Origin: Streptomyces pyxinicus
GTDB lineage: Bacteria; Actinomycetota; Actinomycetes; Streptomycetales; Streptomycetaceae
Assembly: GCF_024753135.1 (NCBI RefSeq)
Contig: NZ_JANUGP010000001.1
Location: forward strand, 62,001-126,000
Length of the DNA stretch: 64,000 nucleotides
Direction: 5' to 3'
The position numbers and the translations under genes were made by a program. Shown here piece after piece: positions 15,997-24,598 of the stretch. The notes beneath the pieces were generated by a model. The model made no database searches and was not told the origin of the DNA. It saw only the letters and a list, made by a program, of their open reading frames with translations. Position 1 is the stretch's first letter. Every line of letters starts with the position of its first letter.

Positions 15997-16036
15997 GTCC
16001 TGCAAAGCAGGACAGCTATCCTGCATTACGAAACAA
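15997..16036. promoter_or_regulatory. Divergent operator region: palindrome plus IclR-like site
   Basis: GTCCTGCAAAGCAGGAC (15997-16013) is a perfect 7-base inverted repeat with an AAA centre. Six bases further is TCCTGCATTACGAAACAA (16019-16036), a 14/18 match to the site at 25616. The region lies between the divergent VOC and FAH genes and can serve both. Confidence 0.5.
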
Positions 16037-16086
16037 GAGTACGATCGCGTTCGGCACAGGTCAACGACGGAAGAGGGGTACGACCC

Positions 16087-16926
16087 ATGCGACTGGCCAC
16101 GCTTCGAGTCCGGGGGGAAACCCGCGCGGCACGCCTGGACGGCGACGAATACGTCCTGCTCCCCTACGCGGACCTCGGCGCACTGCTGGCGGAGGGCGAG
16201 CACTGGCGATCCCTCGCCGAGCGGCAGGAGGGCGACCGTGTGGCAGCGACGGACGCCGAGTTCGCGGCCCTGGTCCCGCATCCGAACAAGATCATCTGCC
16301 TGGGTCTGAACTACGCCACGCACATCAAGGAGATGGGCCGCGCCACCCCGGAGTACCCCACCCTGTTCGCCAAGTACGACGGCTCCCTGATCGGCGCCTA
16401 CGACCCGATCGTGCTGCCCGTCGTCAGCGACCGCGTCGACTGGGAGGCCGAGTTGGGCTTCGTCATCGGCCGCAGGGCACGCCATGTGCCGAAGGAGGCG
16501 GCGCTCGGCTTCGTCGCCGGCTACACGGTGGTCAACGACGTGACGGTGCGGGACTACCAGCGGCGCACCCGCGAGTTCCTGTCCGGAAAGACCTTCGAGG
16601 GCACGACACCGGTCGGACCCGTGCTCGTCACCGCGGACGAGTTCGGCGACGCGGAGCCGGACCTGGAGATCCGCTGCGAGGTGGACGGCGCGGTGATGCA
16701 GCGTTCGCGCACCTCGGACCTGCTCTTCGGGATCGCCGACATCGTGTCGTACGTCAGCGACATCATCACGCTCCTGCCGGGCGACGTGATCTGCACCGGC
16801 ACTCCCGGAGGCGTCGGAGACGGCCGCGACCCCAAGGTCTATCTGAAGGAGGGGCAGGTGCTGCGGACGGTCATCGAGGGGATCGGCGAGACGCGCAACC
16901 GGTGCGTCGCGGATCAGACGACCTGA
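16087..16926 (+). CDS. Fumarylacetoacetate hydrolase family protein
   Basis: 279 residues with the FAH C-terminal fold: KIICLGLNYATHIKEMG, then the metal-binding VDWEAELGFVIGRRAR (acidic residues on the E-x-E pattern) and LLPGDVICTGTPGGVG. Members hydrolyse or decarboxylate C-C bonds in ring-cleavage products (acylpyruvates, hydroxymuconates). It belongs to module A, divergent from the VOC gene. GAGG precedes ATG 16087. A second FAH gene, in module B at 33994, has the same family signature, suggesting parallel pathways. Confidence 0.9.
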   Translation: MRLATLRVRGETRAARLDGDEYVLLPYADLGALLAEGEHWRSLAERQEGDRVAATDAEFAALVPHPNKIICLGLNYATHIKEMGRATPEYPTLFAKYDGSLIGAYDPIVLPVVSDRVDWEAELGFVIGRRARHVPKEAALGFVAGYTVVNDVTVRDYQRRTREFLSGKTFEGTTPVGPVLVTADEFGDAEPDLEIRCEVDGAVMQRSRTSDLLFGIADIVSYVSDIITLLPGDVICTGTPGGVGDGRDPKVYLKEGQVLRTVIEGIGETRNRCVADQTT

Positions 16927-17012
16927 GAATCACCGGGTCACCGGGCCACCGGTCGGGGCCGGCGACGGGCCATGCCTCCGCCGGGCGGTGAGCTGCCCGC
17001 CGTAGGACGACA

Positions 17013-17045
17013 GGCCGCCCGGCCTGCGGGGCCGGACGGGCGGCC
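17013..17045. terminator. Bidirectional hairpin terminator
   Basis: GGCCGCCCG (17013-17021) pairs with CGGGCGGCC (17037-17045) in the gap between the convergent FAH and MFS genes. There is no U-tract, as is common in streptomycetes. Confidence 0.5.
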
Positions 17046-17063
17046 GGCCGCCTCACGGACCGC

Positions 17064-18704
17064 TCAGACGGTCTCGGGCTCTACAGCCTCTGCGGGCTCC
17101 ACGGTCTCCGCGGAGGAGCGCGGGGCGGCGCTCGCCGTCACCGCGTGCCCCGGGGCCGACGGCTTGCGGACGCCGATGAAGACCACGGTGACCGCGGCCG
17201 CCACCAGCATGCCGACGGCCCCGATCGTCGTGCAGGTGTGCAAGGCGGCGCTGAAGCTGTCGCCGAAGGCGCTCAGCGCCTGGCCGGTGGCCTTGCCGCC
17301 CAGGCCGAGGTGCCCGGCCGCGCCCAGCCCTTCGGAGGTCACGGCGTTGACGACGTGCTGCCGATCGGCCGCGCTCAGGCCGGCCGCGGCGAGGTTGTCC
17401 GGCAGCGAGGCCACCGTGTGGTCGGTGAGGACGACGCCGAAGACCGCAGGCCCCATGGCGCCGCCGACCTGGCGCAGCGTGTTGCTTCCGGCTCCGGCCA
17501 TGCCGGCCAGGTGGTGCGGGACGCTGGTCACCGCGATCGCGGTGATGGGCGCCATCACGAAGGAGAATCCGGCGCCGATGACGGCGAGGACCAGGACCAC
17601 GGGCCCCGCGCCCGTGTCCGCTTCGAGGGTGTCGAGCCAGAAGGTGCCGGCCGCCGTGACGACGAGCCCCCCGGTCAGCAGCAGGCCGGGAGCGACGCGC
17701 CCCATGAGACGGCCCACCACCGGCCCGAGGATCACCGCGAGGCCGTTGAGCGCCAGGAAGCGGAGGCCGATCTGCAGGGCGGACAGGTGCTGCACGGTGC
17801 CGAAGAACAGGCTGAGCGCGAAGACCAGGCCCACCTGCGCGAACAGGGCGAGGGCGATGACCGCTCCCGCACCGCTGAAGGCGCGCGAGCGGAACAACCG
17901 CATGGACAGCATCGGCGAGGAGGAGCGCAGTTCCACGGCGACGAAGGAGACCAGCCCGACCGCCGCGACGACGAACGCGGCGACGACCTTGCCCTCTCCC
18001 CAGCCGGACGCGCCGCCTTCGATGACGCCGTAGACGAGAGCGGCGATGGTCACGACCGCCGCGATCTGGCCCGGGATGTCGATGGCGCGCCCGTGGGCGG
18101 CCCGCGAGTCCTCCAGCAGCACGGCTCCGGCGACCAGACCGATCACGGCGACGACCAGCGCGGGCAGGAAGATCCAGCGCCAGCCGGCCCCTTCCAGGAT
18201 TCCGCCGCTGACCAGCGGACCGAGCGACATGCCGAGACCCAGCGAGGCGGCCCACGCGGACACGGCCTTGGCCCGCGCCCGGAAGTCCGGGTAGACGTGG
18301 CTGATCAGGGCGAGCGTGGAGGTGAGCAGTGCCGCTGCTCCGACGCCGGACAGGGCCTGTCCGACCCAGACCTGGGCGACGCCGTTCGCGGTCAGGCTGA
18401 CCGCCGAGCCGGCGGCGAAGAACCCGAGGCCGGACAGGAAGACCTTCTTACGGCCGTACAGGTCGCCGAGCAGGCCGAAGGTCAGGATGAACGCCGCCAT
18501 CGGGAGGATGAACGCGTCAGTGATCCACTGCAGGTCGGACGTGGACGCTCCCAGCCCCTGTTGGATGCTGGGCAGCGAGACGGACACGCCGCCGATCGGG
18601 ATGTACGACGCGAAGACTCCCAGGCAGGCGAGGAGCACCGTCATGGCGGGGCGTGAAGCCCGGTGGGCCGGTGGGCTGTGTGCGGGTGCGGTGGTGACGG
18701 ACAT
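17064..18704 (-). CDS. MFS drug:H+ antiporter, DHA2 (EmrB/QacA) type
   Basis: 546 residues with about 14 predicted membrane helices. Motif A appears as GDLYGRKKV after helix 2, and motif C of exporters as GLGMSLGPLVSGGI. A helix-connecting loop and a short acidic C-terminal tail complete the usual length. It is divergent from a MarR regulator with a perfect operator palindrome between them, the classic layout of an inducible efflux pump, here perhaps for toxic aromatics. GGAGGG precedes ATG 18704. Confidence 0.92.
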   Translation of the reverse strand: MSVTTAPAHSPPAHRASRPAMTVLLACLGVFASYIPIGGVSVSLPSIQQGLGASTSDLQWITDAFILPMAAFILTFGLLGDLYGRKKVFLSGLGFFAAGSAVSLTANGVAQVWVGQALSGVGAAALLTSTLALISHVYPDFRARAKAVSAWAASLGLGMSLGPLVSGGILEGAGWRWIFLPALVVAVIGLVAGAVLLEDSRAAHGRAIDIPGQIAAVVTIAALVYGVIEGGASGWGEGKVVAAFVVAAVGLVSFVAVELRSSSPMLSMRLFRSRAFSGAGAVIALALFAQVGLVFALSLFFGTVQHLSALQIGLRFLALNGLAVILGPVVGRLMGRVAPGLLLTGGLVVTAAGTFWLDTLEADTGAGPVVLVLAVIGAGFSFVMAPITAIAVTSVPHHLAGMAGAGSNTLRQVGGAMGPAVFGVVLTDHTVASLPDNLAAAGLSAADRQHVVNAVTSEGLGAAGHLGLGGKATGQALSAFGDSFSAALHTCTTIGAVGMLVAAAVTVVFIGVRKPSAPGHAVTASAAPRSSAETVEPAEAVEPETV

Positions 18705-18742
18705 GGAGATGCCCTCCTTTCATATTCGCTTCACTGCCATAA

Positions 18743-18759
18743 TATCAGTAGTACTGATA
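18743..18759. promoter_or_regulatory. MarR-type operator, perfect palindrome
   Basis: TATCAGTA, one base, TACTGATA: an uninterrupted 8-base inverted repeat between the divergent MFS and marR genes. The AT-rich composition stands out from the surrounding GC-rich DNA. Length and symmetry fit a MarR dimer. Confidence 0.75.
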
Positions 18760-18831
18760 ACTAGATCGCACTGCTGCCACACCTTGGAATTTCGGTTACG
18801 ATGACCGATCGACCACCCGAGGAGCGAGACC

Positions 18832-19335
18832 ATGCCGGCCCCGAACGAGAGCACCGCCCCGGTGCCCCCCTGGCAGCAGACGCTGAACCACCTCCTGTGG
18901 AAGGCCGCCCAGGCCATGCACCGCACACTCAACGACGAGCTGGGCGAACTGGGACTCACGGTCAGCCAGTTCGCCCTCGCCGTCGCCCTGGACGAGTACG
19001 CCCCGTTGTCGGCCGCTGATCTCGCCCGCAGCCAGGGCCTCACGCCCCAGACGGTGAACACCGCCCTGGCCCAGGTCGACCGCCTCGGGTGGCTCCGGCG
19101 CAGGCCCCACCCGGTGCACAAGCGGGTGGTCCTGCTCGAACTGACGGAGCCGGGTCACGAAGGAGTCGCCAGGGGGCGGACGATCACCGATCATGTCGTC
19201 TCCCGCATCACGGCGTCCCTCGGCGGTGCGGAGGAGGCCCGGAGCTTCCGCGACGCGCTGCGCCGCGTCGCGGAGGAGCTGGACGGCCCGGACACGCCGG
19301 CTGTCAGTCTGTGGCCCGAGCGGACGAGGAGCTGA
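18832..19335 (+). CDS. MarR family transcriptional regulator
   Basis: 167 residues. The winged helix is visible in PLSAADLARSQGLTPQTVNTALAQVDRLGWLRRRPHPVHKRVVLLELTEPGHE, with the D/P-x-x-R wing pattern modified to H-P-V-H-K-R. N- and C-terminal helices form the dimer domain. It is presumably the repressor of the divergent DHA2 pump, released by a phenolic ligand. GAGGAG precedes ATG 18832. Confidence 0.92.
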   Translation: MPAPNESTAPVPPWQQTLNHLLWKAAQAMHRTLNDELGELGLTVSQFALAVALDEYAPLSAADLARSQGLTPQTVNTALAQVDRLGWLRRRPHPVHKRVVLLELTEPGHEGVARGRTITDHVVSRITASLGGAEEARSFRDALRRVAEELDGPDTPAVSLWPERTRS

Positions 19336-19359
19336 CCGGAGACGCGGCCGGCGAGAGTC

Positions 19360-20952
19360 TCACGTCAGCACGGAGCGCAGCATCGAGGACACCGCCGCGA
19401 TGTCGTCGGGCTTCATGACCGCGGCGACGTACCGGTCCGGCTTCACCAGGACGAACCGGTTGCGGGCGGTGGCCAGGGCCTCCTCCAGGCGACCGTCGGC
19501 GTCGGCGATCGCGTACCGGCCGGGGTGTGCGATCGGCAGGCGGTCGCCGAGGAAGACGTCGATCCGCCGGAGCGGCCAGGCGAGGTCACGCCAGTCGGGC
19601 CCGTCGAACCGCTGCCAGGCCGCGCCGGGCACGTCCACGGCGAGCAGGGCGAACCCTCGTCCGAGGACGTCGTCCAGCATCCGCGGTTTCAGGCTCGGCG
19701 GTACGAGCACCCGCGGTTGCGGCAGGATGCCGCCGGTCAGCGGGTGCGTGCCGGACACGAGACCCCGGTCGTGGCGGGCCGGCGGGCGGAACCGCATCCC
19801 GGTCAGATAGCGGCGGCCCGGCGGCGTGCGCAGCAGCGAGCGCACGGCGATGTCACGGACGAGGGCGCGCCGCCTGTCGGTGGTCATCACCACGTCGCCG
19901 AGCCGCTGGGAGTACGTCACGACCGCCCTCGCGTGCGGAGCGCGTTCCTGTTCGTACGTGTCCAGCAGCCGCTGGTCCGCGCGGCCGTGCCACACCTCGC
20001 AGATCTTCCAGGCGACGTTGGCGGCGTCCCGGACGCCCGAGTTGAGGCCCTGTCCGGCGAACGGGGGCATCATGTGCGCCGCGTCGCCGAGCAGCAGGCA
20101 GCGGCCGTCGCGCCATCGGTCGGCGACCACCGCGTTGAAGGTGTAGTTGGTGGAGCGTTCGACCTGGTCCTCGGTGATCTCCCGGTAGGGGGCGACCAGC
20201 CGGCGGATCGTCTCGAAGTCGGCCTCGCCCTTGGTGCCCTCGCCGGGGTGCAGGAGGAACTCGTAGCGGCAGCGTCCGCCGCGCCCCGGCACGATCACGG
20301 TGGGCCGGCCGGGGGTGCCGTGGTGCATGCCGTACCGCTCGTCGTGGTGGTCGCCGGTCGTGTCGGCGACGAGCCAGACCTGGTCGTGGCGCTCGCCGGT
20401 CATGCCGATGCCGAGCAGCTCACGGAGCGTGGAGCGGCCCCCGTCGCAGCCCAGGACCCAGCTGAACTCCTCCGCCTCGGGGGCGGAGGATTCCTCGCCG
20501 GTGCGGCGCAGCCCCACCAATACGCGGGAACCGCTTGGGTCGTTGTGTACGTCGACGAGTTCGGTGGAGAAGCGGACGTCGGCTTCCGGGCGGGACTTGA
20601 GGGCGTCCAGCAGGACCCGTTCGAGTTCGGGCTGGGCGAACTGGTTCTTGAAGGGGTGGCCGAGCCGGTAGGGCTGCGGGCCGCGCGCGTGGAAGAGCGG
20701 CCGGCCCTTGCGGTCGTAGTAGCGGGTGCCGGTGCCGGGGACGACGATGTCCAGGACGGCGTCCGCCAGGCCGGCCGTGTGCAGGGTGCGCAGCGACTCG
20801 TCGTCCAGGCTGATCGCCTTGGCCTCGTCGCTGGTGGCGGGGTTGCGTTCGACCAGGACGACCTGGACGCCGTACGCCGCCAGGAGGTTGGCGACGGTCA
20901 GGCCGACCGGTCCGCCGCCGACCACGAGGACGGGCGGGGCGGGGCGGTTCAC
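19360..20952 (-). CDS. FAD-dependent aromatic hydroxylase (MhpA/PheA-like)
   Basis: About 530 residues of the class A flavin monooxygenase type. Motifs: VLVVGGGPVGLTVANLLAAYG (dinucleotide), the DG motif in VLGCDGGRSTLRELLGI, and GDAAHMMPPFAGQGLNSGVRDAANVAWK (FAD ribityl site). A thioredoxin-like C-terminal region follows. Such enzymes ortho-hydroxylate phenolic acids using NAD(P)H and oxygen. GTG 20952 overlaps the upstream Zn-ADH stop by four bases. It is the last gene of the six-gene minus operon of module A and a paralogue of the hydroxylase at 35819. Confidence 0.9.
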   Translation of the reverse strand: MNRPAPPVLVVGGGPVGLTVANLLAAYGVQVVLVERNPATSDEAKAISLDDESLRTLHTAGLADAVLDIVVPGTGTRYYDRKGRPLFHARGPQPYRLGHPFKNQFAQPELERVLLDALKSRPEADVRFSTELVDVHNDPSGSRVLVGLRRTGEESSAPEAEEFSWVLGCDGGRSTLRELLGIGMTGERHDQVWLVADTTGDHHDERYGMHHGTPGRPTVIVPGRGGRCRYEFLLHPGEGTKGEADFETIRRLVAPYREITEDQVERSTNYTFNAVVADRWRDGRCLLLGDAAHMMPPFAGQGLNSGVRDAANVAWKICEVWHGRADQRLLDTYEQERAPHARAVVTYSQRLGDVVMTTDRRRALVRDIAVRSLLRTPPGRRYLTGMRFRPPARHDRGLVSGTHPLTGGILPQPRVLVPPSLKPRMLDDVLGRGFALLAVDVPGAAWQRFDGPDWRDLAWPLRRIDVFLGDRLPIAHPGRYAIADADGRLEEALATARNRFVLVKPDRYVAAVMKPDDIAAVSSMLRSVLT

Positions 20953-22049
20953 GGATTGACCACCGCCATCCAGATGGGTTCGGTACGGCTCTGCATGGCC
21001 GCGACCGCCCGTTCGGCCTCGGCGAGCGGGAACCGGTGGGTGATGAGGTCGTCGACGTCGAGCGCGCCGCCGCCCAGCAGCTTCAACACCTCCTGGGCGT
21101 CGGCACGGGTGCAGGCCCGGGTGCCGACGATCCGCCAGCAGTTCACCATGACGGCGACCATCGGGAAGAGCAGGGGCGAGCGGTTGGCGCCCATGTGGAC
21201 GAGGGTGCCGCCGGTGGCGAGCGCGGCCAGTGACTGGGCGGTGGCCGGTCCGTCGGGTACGTAGTCGAGCACCGCGTCGGCGCCCTGCGGTGCGAGGGCG
21301 CGCAGGGCGCCGGTGAGCGCCTGGGTGGTTCCCCAGTCGTCGGGAAGCTGTTCGAGTGCGACCGTGTCCACGGCCATGCCGCCCGCCAAGTGCCGTACGG
21401 CTGCCAGGCGTTCGGTGCTGCGGGCGACGAGGATGAGGCGGGCCACCCCGAAGTGGGCGGCGAGTTTTATGGTGGCCGTGCCCATGGTCCCGGTCGCGGC
21501 CGTGACGATCAGGGTGGCTCCGGTGGGCAGTTGCGCGCACTTGAGTGCCCGTACCGCGTTGGCGAGATCGTGGACCTTGGCGCCGACGTCGAAGCTGACG
21601 GAGTCGGGCAGTTGGTCGATGAGCCAGTGCGGTACGCGGACGTACTCGGCGAGCCCGCCGTCGTGGTAGCGGTCGTACAGCGGCATGGGTACGTCGCTGA
21701 AGGCGGCGTGGCCGATCATCGCCTGCTGCCGGCACATCATCTCGCGGTCGGTGCGGCAGGGGTCGCAGGCCCGGCAGTTCAGGTTGGGGTGCACGCGCAC
21801 CCGCGCGCCGACGTCGATCCCGGTGACGTCGGGGCCGACGGCGGCGACGGCGCCCGCGGCCTCGTGGCCGAGCGTGGTGGGCAGGTGCTTGAAGGCGCCC
21901 TGGGCGAGCAGTGTCATCATGCCGGGGGCCAGTCCGGCGGCGGCGACCTTGACCAGGACCTCCCCGGGGCCCGGTTCCGGCACGGCGATCTTGTGCAGCT
22001 GCAGCGTGTTGGAGCCCTTCTGGGCTCGGGCGGCCAGCATGGCGGTCAT
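20949..22049 (-). CDS. Zinc-type medium-chain alcohol dehydrogenase lacking the catalytic cysteine
   Basis: 366 residues. The structural zinc lobe is intact (NCRACDPCRTDREMMC, four cysteines), GHEAAG keeps the usual GHE, and the Rossmann motif reads TAATGTMGTATIKLAA. The position that normally holds the first catalytic-zinc cysteine (CGxxGTD in classical enzymes) reads GLAPGMMTLL, with no cysteine. The enzyme may therefore bind catalytic zinc differently or act as a reductase without it. It is embedded in the module A operon, overlapping the hydroxylase gene. AAGGAG precedes ATG 22049. Confidence 0.85.
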   Translation of the reverse strand: MTAMLAARAQKGSNTLQLHKIAVPEPGPGEVLVKVAAAGLAPGMMTLLAQGAFKHLPTTLGHEAAGAVAAVGPDVTGIDVGARVRVHPNLNCRACDPCRTDREMMCRQQAMIGHAAFSDVPMPLYDRYHDGGLAEYVRVPHWLIDQLPDSVSFDVGAKVHDLANAVRALKCAQLPTGATLIVTAATGTMGTATIKLAAHFGVARLILVARSTERLAAVRHLAGGMAVDTVALEQLPDDWGTTQALTGALRALAPQGADAVLDYVPDGPATAQSLAALATGGTLVHMGANRSPLLFPMVAVMVNCWRIVGTRACTRADAQEVLKLLGGGALDVDDLITHRFPLAEAERAVAAMQSRTEPIWMAVVNP

Positions 22050-22080
22050 GGAATGCGGCTCCTTGACGGGGTCGGGGGCG

Positions 22081-23064
22081 TCAGGCGCGCGCCGCGGCGA
22101 GCCGCTGCGGCGAGTACGGCTCGGCGGTCCTGGTCGTCTCGGCGATCTGGGGCAGTTCGCGGTCCGAGTACAGGGCGATGTGCTCGCTGTCCTGGGCGGT
22201 GACGCTGGTGTGGGCGAGGCCGAGGGGGATGCGGACGAAGTCTCCGGGGCCGAGTTCGACGATGCCGCGCTGCGTGATCAGGGTGCGGTGGCCGCTGATC
22301 TGGTACTGGATCTCGTCGGCGTCCAGGGTGCGGTGGTAGACGCGGCCGTCGCCGGCGGGCAGGCGCACGGTGGCGAGCCGGAAGGGGTCGGAGCGGTAGA
22401 GCCAGGTCACTCCGTACCCGTCGGCCGCGCGCAGGACCCGCAGCCGGTCCTTCTCCTTGTGGACCTGTTCGAGCAGGGCGCGCTCGTCGACCGGGAAGAC
22501 GGTGATGTCGTGTCCGGGGGTGCCCATGCACTGGGTGACGGCCTCGTTGAGCCGCCCCGCCTCCCAGCCGGCAAAGGGCGGGAAGACCGGCTCCGAGTCG
22601 CGTTCCGCCGGGCGGTCCTCGGCGACCGGGGCGGGGGTGTAGAAGAGGAGGTGGCTCTCCTTGCGGCCGTAGTTGTCGTGGGCCACGCCGCGCGGGATAC
22701 GGGAGAACTCGCCGGCGCGGTGCTCCACGACGCCCAGTTCGGTCATGAGGGTCCGCTCGCCCGCCACCTGGTACGAGATCTCATCGACGTCGGTGTTGCG
22801 GTGGTAGAAGGGCTGACGGTTGTCCATCGTCTGCCATTCGACGCGTACCTGGGCGCTCTCGTAGACGCCGCGGGGCGGGGCGAACGGCTGGGCCGCGTAC
22901 TCCTGGGGGAAGTGCACCACCGTCAACGGCTCGTGGTCGCGCCACAGTTTGACGGGGAACGGGCTCGGATGGGGGGCGGAGAGGAGCTGGTGCTCGTCGC
23001 GTTCCACCGTCCGCGGCGGCTGTTCGGAGCAGATGACCTGGATGACTTCCTGCACGGTTCCCAT
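22081..23064 (-). CDS. Double-cupin dioxygenase-like protein (homogentisate/gentisate dioxygenase type)
   Basis: 327 residues with two cupin halves. Each half has similar elements: YHRNTDVDEISYQVAGERTL with IPRGVAHDN in the first, and YHRTLDADEIQYQISGHRTL with IPLGLAHTS in the second. These carry the histidine and glutamate ligands expected for an iron centre. The near-repeat of the two halves shows an internal duplication. In a cluster with a flavin hydroxylase, FAH and dienelactone hydrolase, ring cleavage is the natural guess; the exact substrate is not visible. Confidence 0.8.
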   Translation of the reverse strand: MGTVQEVIQVICSEQPPRTVERDEHQLLSAPHPSPFPVKLWRDHEPLTVVHFPQEYAAQPFAPPRGVYESAQVRVEWQTMDNRQPFYHRNTDVDEISYQVAGERTLMTELGVVEHRAGEFSRIPRGVAHDNYGRKESHLLFYTPAPVAEDRPAERDSEPVFPPFAGWEAGRLNEAVTQCMGTPGHDITVFPVDERALLEQVHKEKDRLRVLRAADGYGVTWLYRSDPFRLATVRLPAGDGRVYHRTLDADEIQYQISGHRTLITQRGIVELGPGDFVRIPLGLAHTSVTAQDSEHIALYSDRELPQIAETTRTAEPYSPQRLAAARA

Positions 23065-23115
23065 GCGGACTCCCTGAAGCTGGACGGGTCGGTCGGGGCG
23101 GGCGGGGCGGACTGG

Positions 23116-23862
23116 TCAGGCCGTCGCGGGGAGGTGCCGGTCGAGGAAGGCGTGGGTACGGCTCCAGGCGGTGCCGGCCGGGTCCGCGCGGTACATGTGC
23201 GGCCGGGCGTCACAGGCGAAGGCGTGCCCCGCTCCCGGGTACACGTAGCTCTCGAAGGTGACGCCGGCGCTCTTCAGCGCGCTGTCGATCGCCGCCACCT
23301 GCTCGGCGGGGATGGTGGGGTCCTCGGCGCCCACGTGCAGCAGCACGGGTGCGTCGATGGACTGGGCGCGGTCGAGGACGGCGTGCGGTCCCGCGGCGAT
23401 GCCGGGTCCGTAGAAGACGACCGTGGCCGCCAGGCCGCTGATGGCGGTGGCGGCGGTGAACGCGGCCCGGCCGCCGAAGCAGAAGCCGTTCACCGCGGTA
23501 CGGGCGGCCGGGACGCCCTCGGCCTCGGCGAGGTGGGTCAGCACGGCGTCCACGTCGGTGACGATCGCGTCCGCTCCGATGGCTCCGATCAGCGGCATGG
23601 CCTCGGCGTGCTGCTCGTATCCGAGGGTGCCGACGCCGTTGCGGTGGAAGAGGTCGGGGGCCAGGGCGAGGTAGCCGCGGGCGGCATAGCGGCGGGCGAT
23701 GTCCTGGATGTGGTCGTTGACGCCGAACGCCTCCTGGAGCACGATCACGGCCCGGTCGGCCGGGGTGCCGGGGCGTGCGACGTAGGTGCGCATGGGGCCG
23801 TCGGCGGTCGGCAGGGTGACCCAGTCGGTCGTCGCGGCGGTGGGGGTGCGGTGGTCGGTCAT
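23116..23862 (-). CDS. Dienelactone hydrolase family protein
   Basis: 248 residues with an alpha/beta-hydrolase fold. The nucleophile elbow is GFCFGGRAAF (cysteine nucleophile as in true dienelactone hydrolases), the acid lies in VGAEDPTIPAEQ and the histidine in YPGAGHAFA. It would open a lactone or enol ester formed downstream of aromatic ring cleavage. It lies in the middle of the module A minus operon, 51 bases upstream of the double-cupin gene. Confidence 0.9.
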   Translation of the reverse strand: MTDHRTPTAATTDWVTLPTADGPMRTYVARPGTPADRAVIVLQEAFGVNDHIQDIARRYAARGYLALAPDLFHRNGVGTLGYEQHAEAMPLIGAIGADAIVTDVDAVLTHLAEAEGVPAARTAVNGFCFGGRAAFTAATAISGLAATVVFYGPGIAAGPHAVLDRAQSIDAPVLLHVGAEDPTIPAEQVAAIDSALKSAGVTFESYVYPGAGHAFACDARPHMYRADPAGTAWSRTHAFLDRHLPATA

Positions 23863-23893
23863 CGTTCGGTTTCCTTCGTCGTGCCGGGTGGTG

Positions 23894-24598
23894 TCAGGTG
23901 GTCCGGTGAGTGGCGGCGCGGCGCAGCAAGTACCGCCAGCCCGCCTCCAGTTGGCTGTCCGGCCAGCACTGGGCGCGCTTGGCGCGGGCCTCGGCCGCGT
24001 CCGAATACGTCCGGGGCGGGCCGGCGGCGAGGGCGGTCAGCTGGGTCCGGCAGGCCCGGTCCAGGAGGACGGCGTGCATCACGGCGGCCGGGACGCCGCG
24101 GCTCGCGGCGACCAGGCCGTGCCTGGGCATGAGCGCCGCCGGGGCGTCGCCCAGCGTGGCGGCGAGCGCCTTGCCGAGGGCCGCCGTGCTGACCAGGGCG
24201 CCGGTGTCACGGAAGCGGGGTACGTCCTCGCCGGCGAAGAGTGCCCCTTCGTGGGACAAGGGCAGCAGCGGCACGTCGAGCGCGGCGAACGCCACGGCGT
24301 CCGGGGCGTGGGTGTGCACGCAGCACGTCAACTCCGGGTTCGCCCGCAGCACTTCGAGGTGGATGTGACACTCCTTGTGCGGGGCCCCCTCGCCTTCGAG
24401 GACGTCGGCCGCCCAGGACACGAGCTGCAGCCGTTCCTCCCGGACCTCCTCAAGGCCCCAGCCGGGAGCCTTGATCCAGATGCCCCGGCCTTCCGGGTCC
24501 CGGACTGCGGTGTGCCCCCACACCATGTCGCCCTGTCCGGCGGCCGCCAGCGCGTGGGACGCCCGCACGGCCAGAGCCCGCGCTTCCCGGGGCGTCAC
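23894..24598 (-). CDS. Class II aldolase/adducin family protein (possible aromatic decarboxylase)
   Basis: 234 residues. Zinc-binding histidines are expected in CHIHLEVLRANPELTCCVHTHAPD and near LMPRHGLVAASRG, matching the class II aldolase/fuculose aldolase fold. In phthalate-type pathways, 3,4-dihydroxyphthalate decarboxylases belong to this family, so a decarboxylase is as likely as an aldolase here. Its GTG start overlaps the upstream SBP-like gene by four bases, so the two proteins are made together. Confidence 0.82.
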   Translation of the reverse strand: MTPREARALAVRASHALAAAGQGDMVWGHTAVRDPEGRGIWIKAPGWGLEEVREERLQLVSWAADVLEGEGAPHKECHIHLEVLRANPELTCCVHTHAPDAVAFAALDVPLLPLSHEGALFAGEDVPRFRDTGALVSTAALGKALAATLGDAPAALMPRHGLVAASRGVPAAVMHAVLLDRACRTQLTALAAGPPRTYSDAAEARAKRAQCWPDSQLEAGWRYLLRRAATHRTT

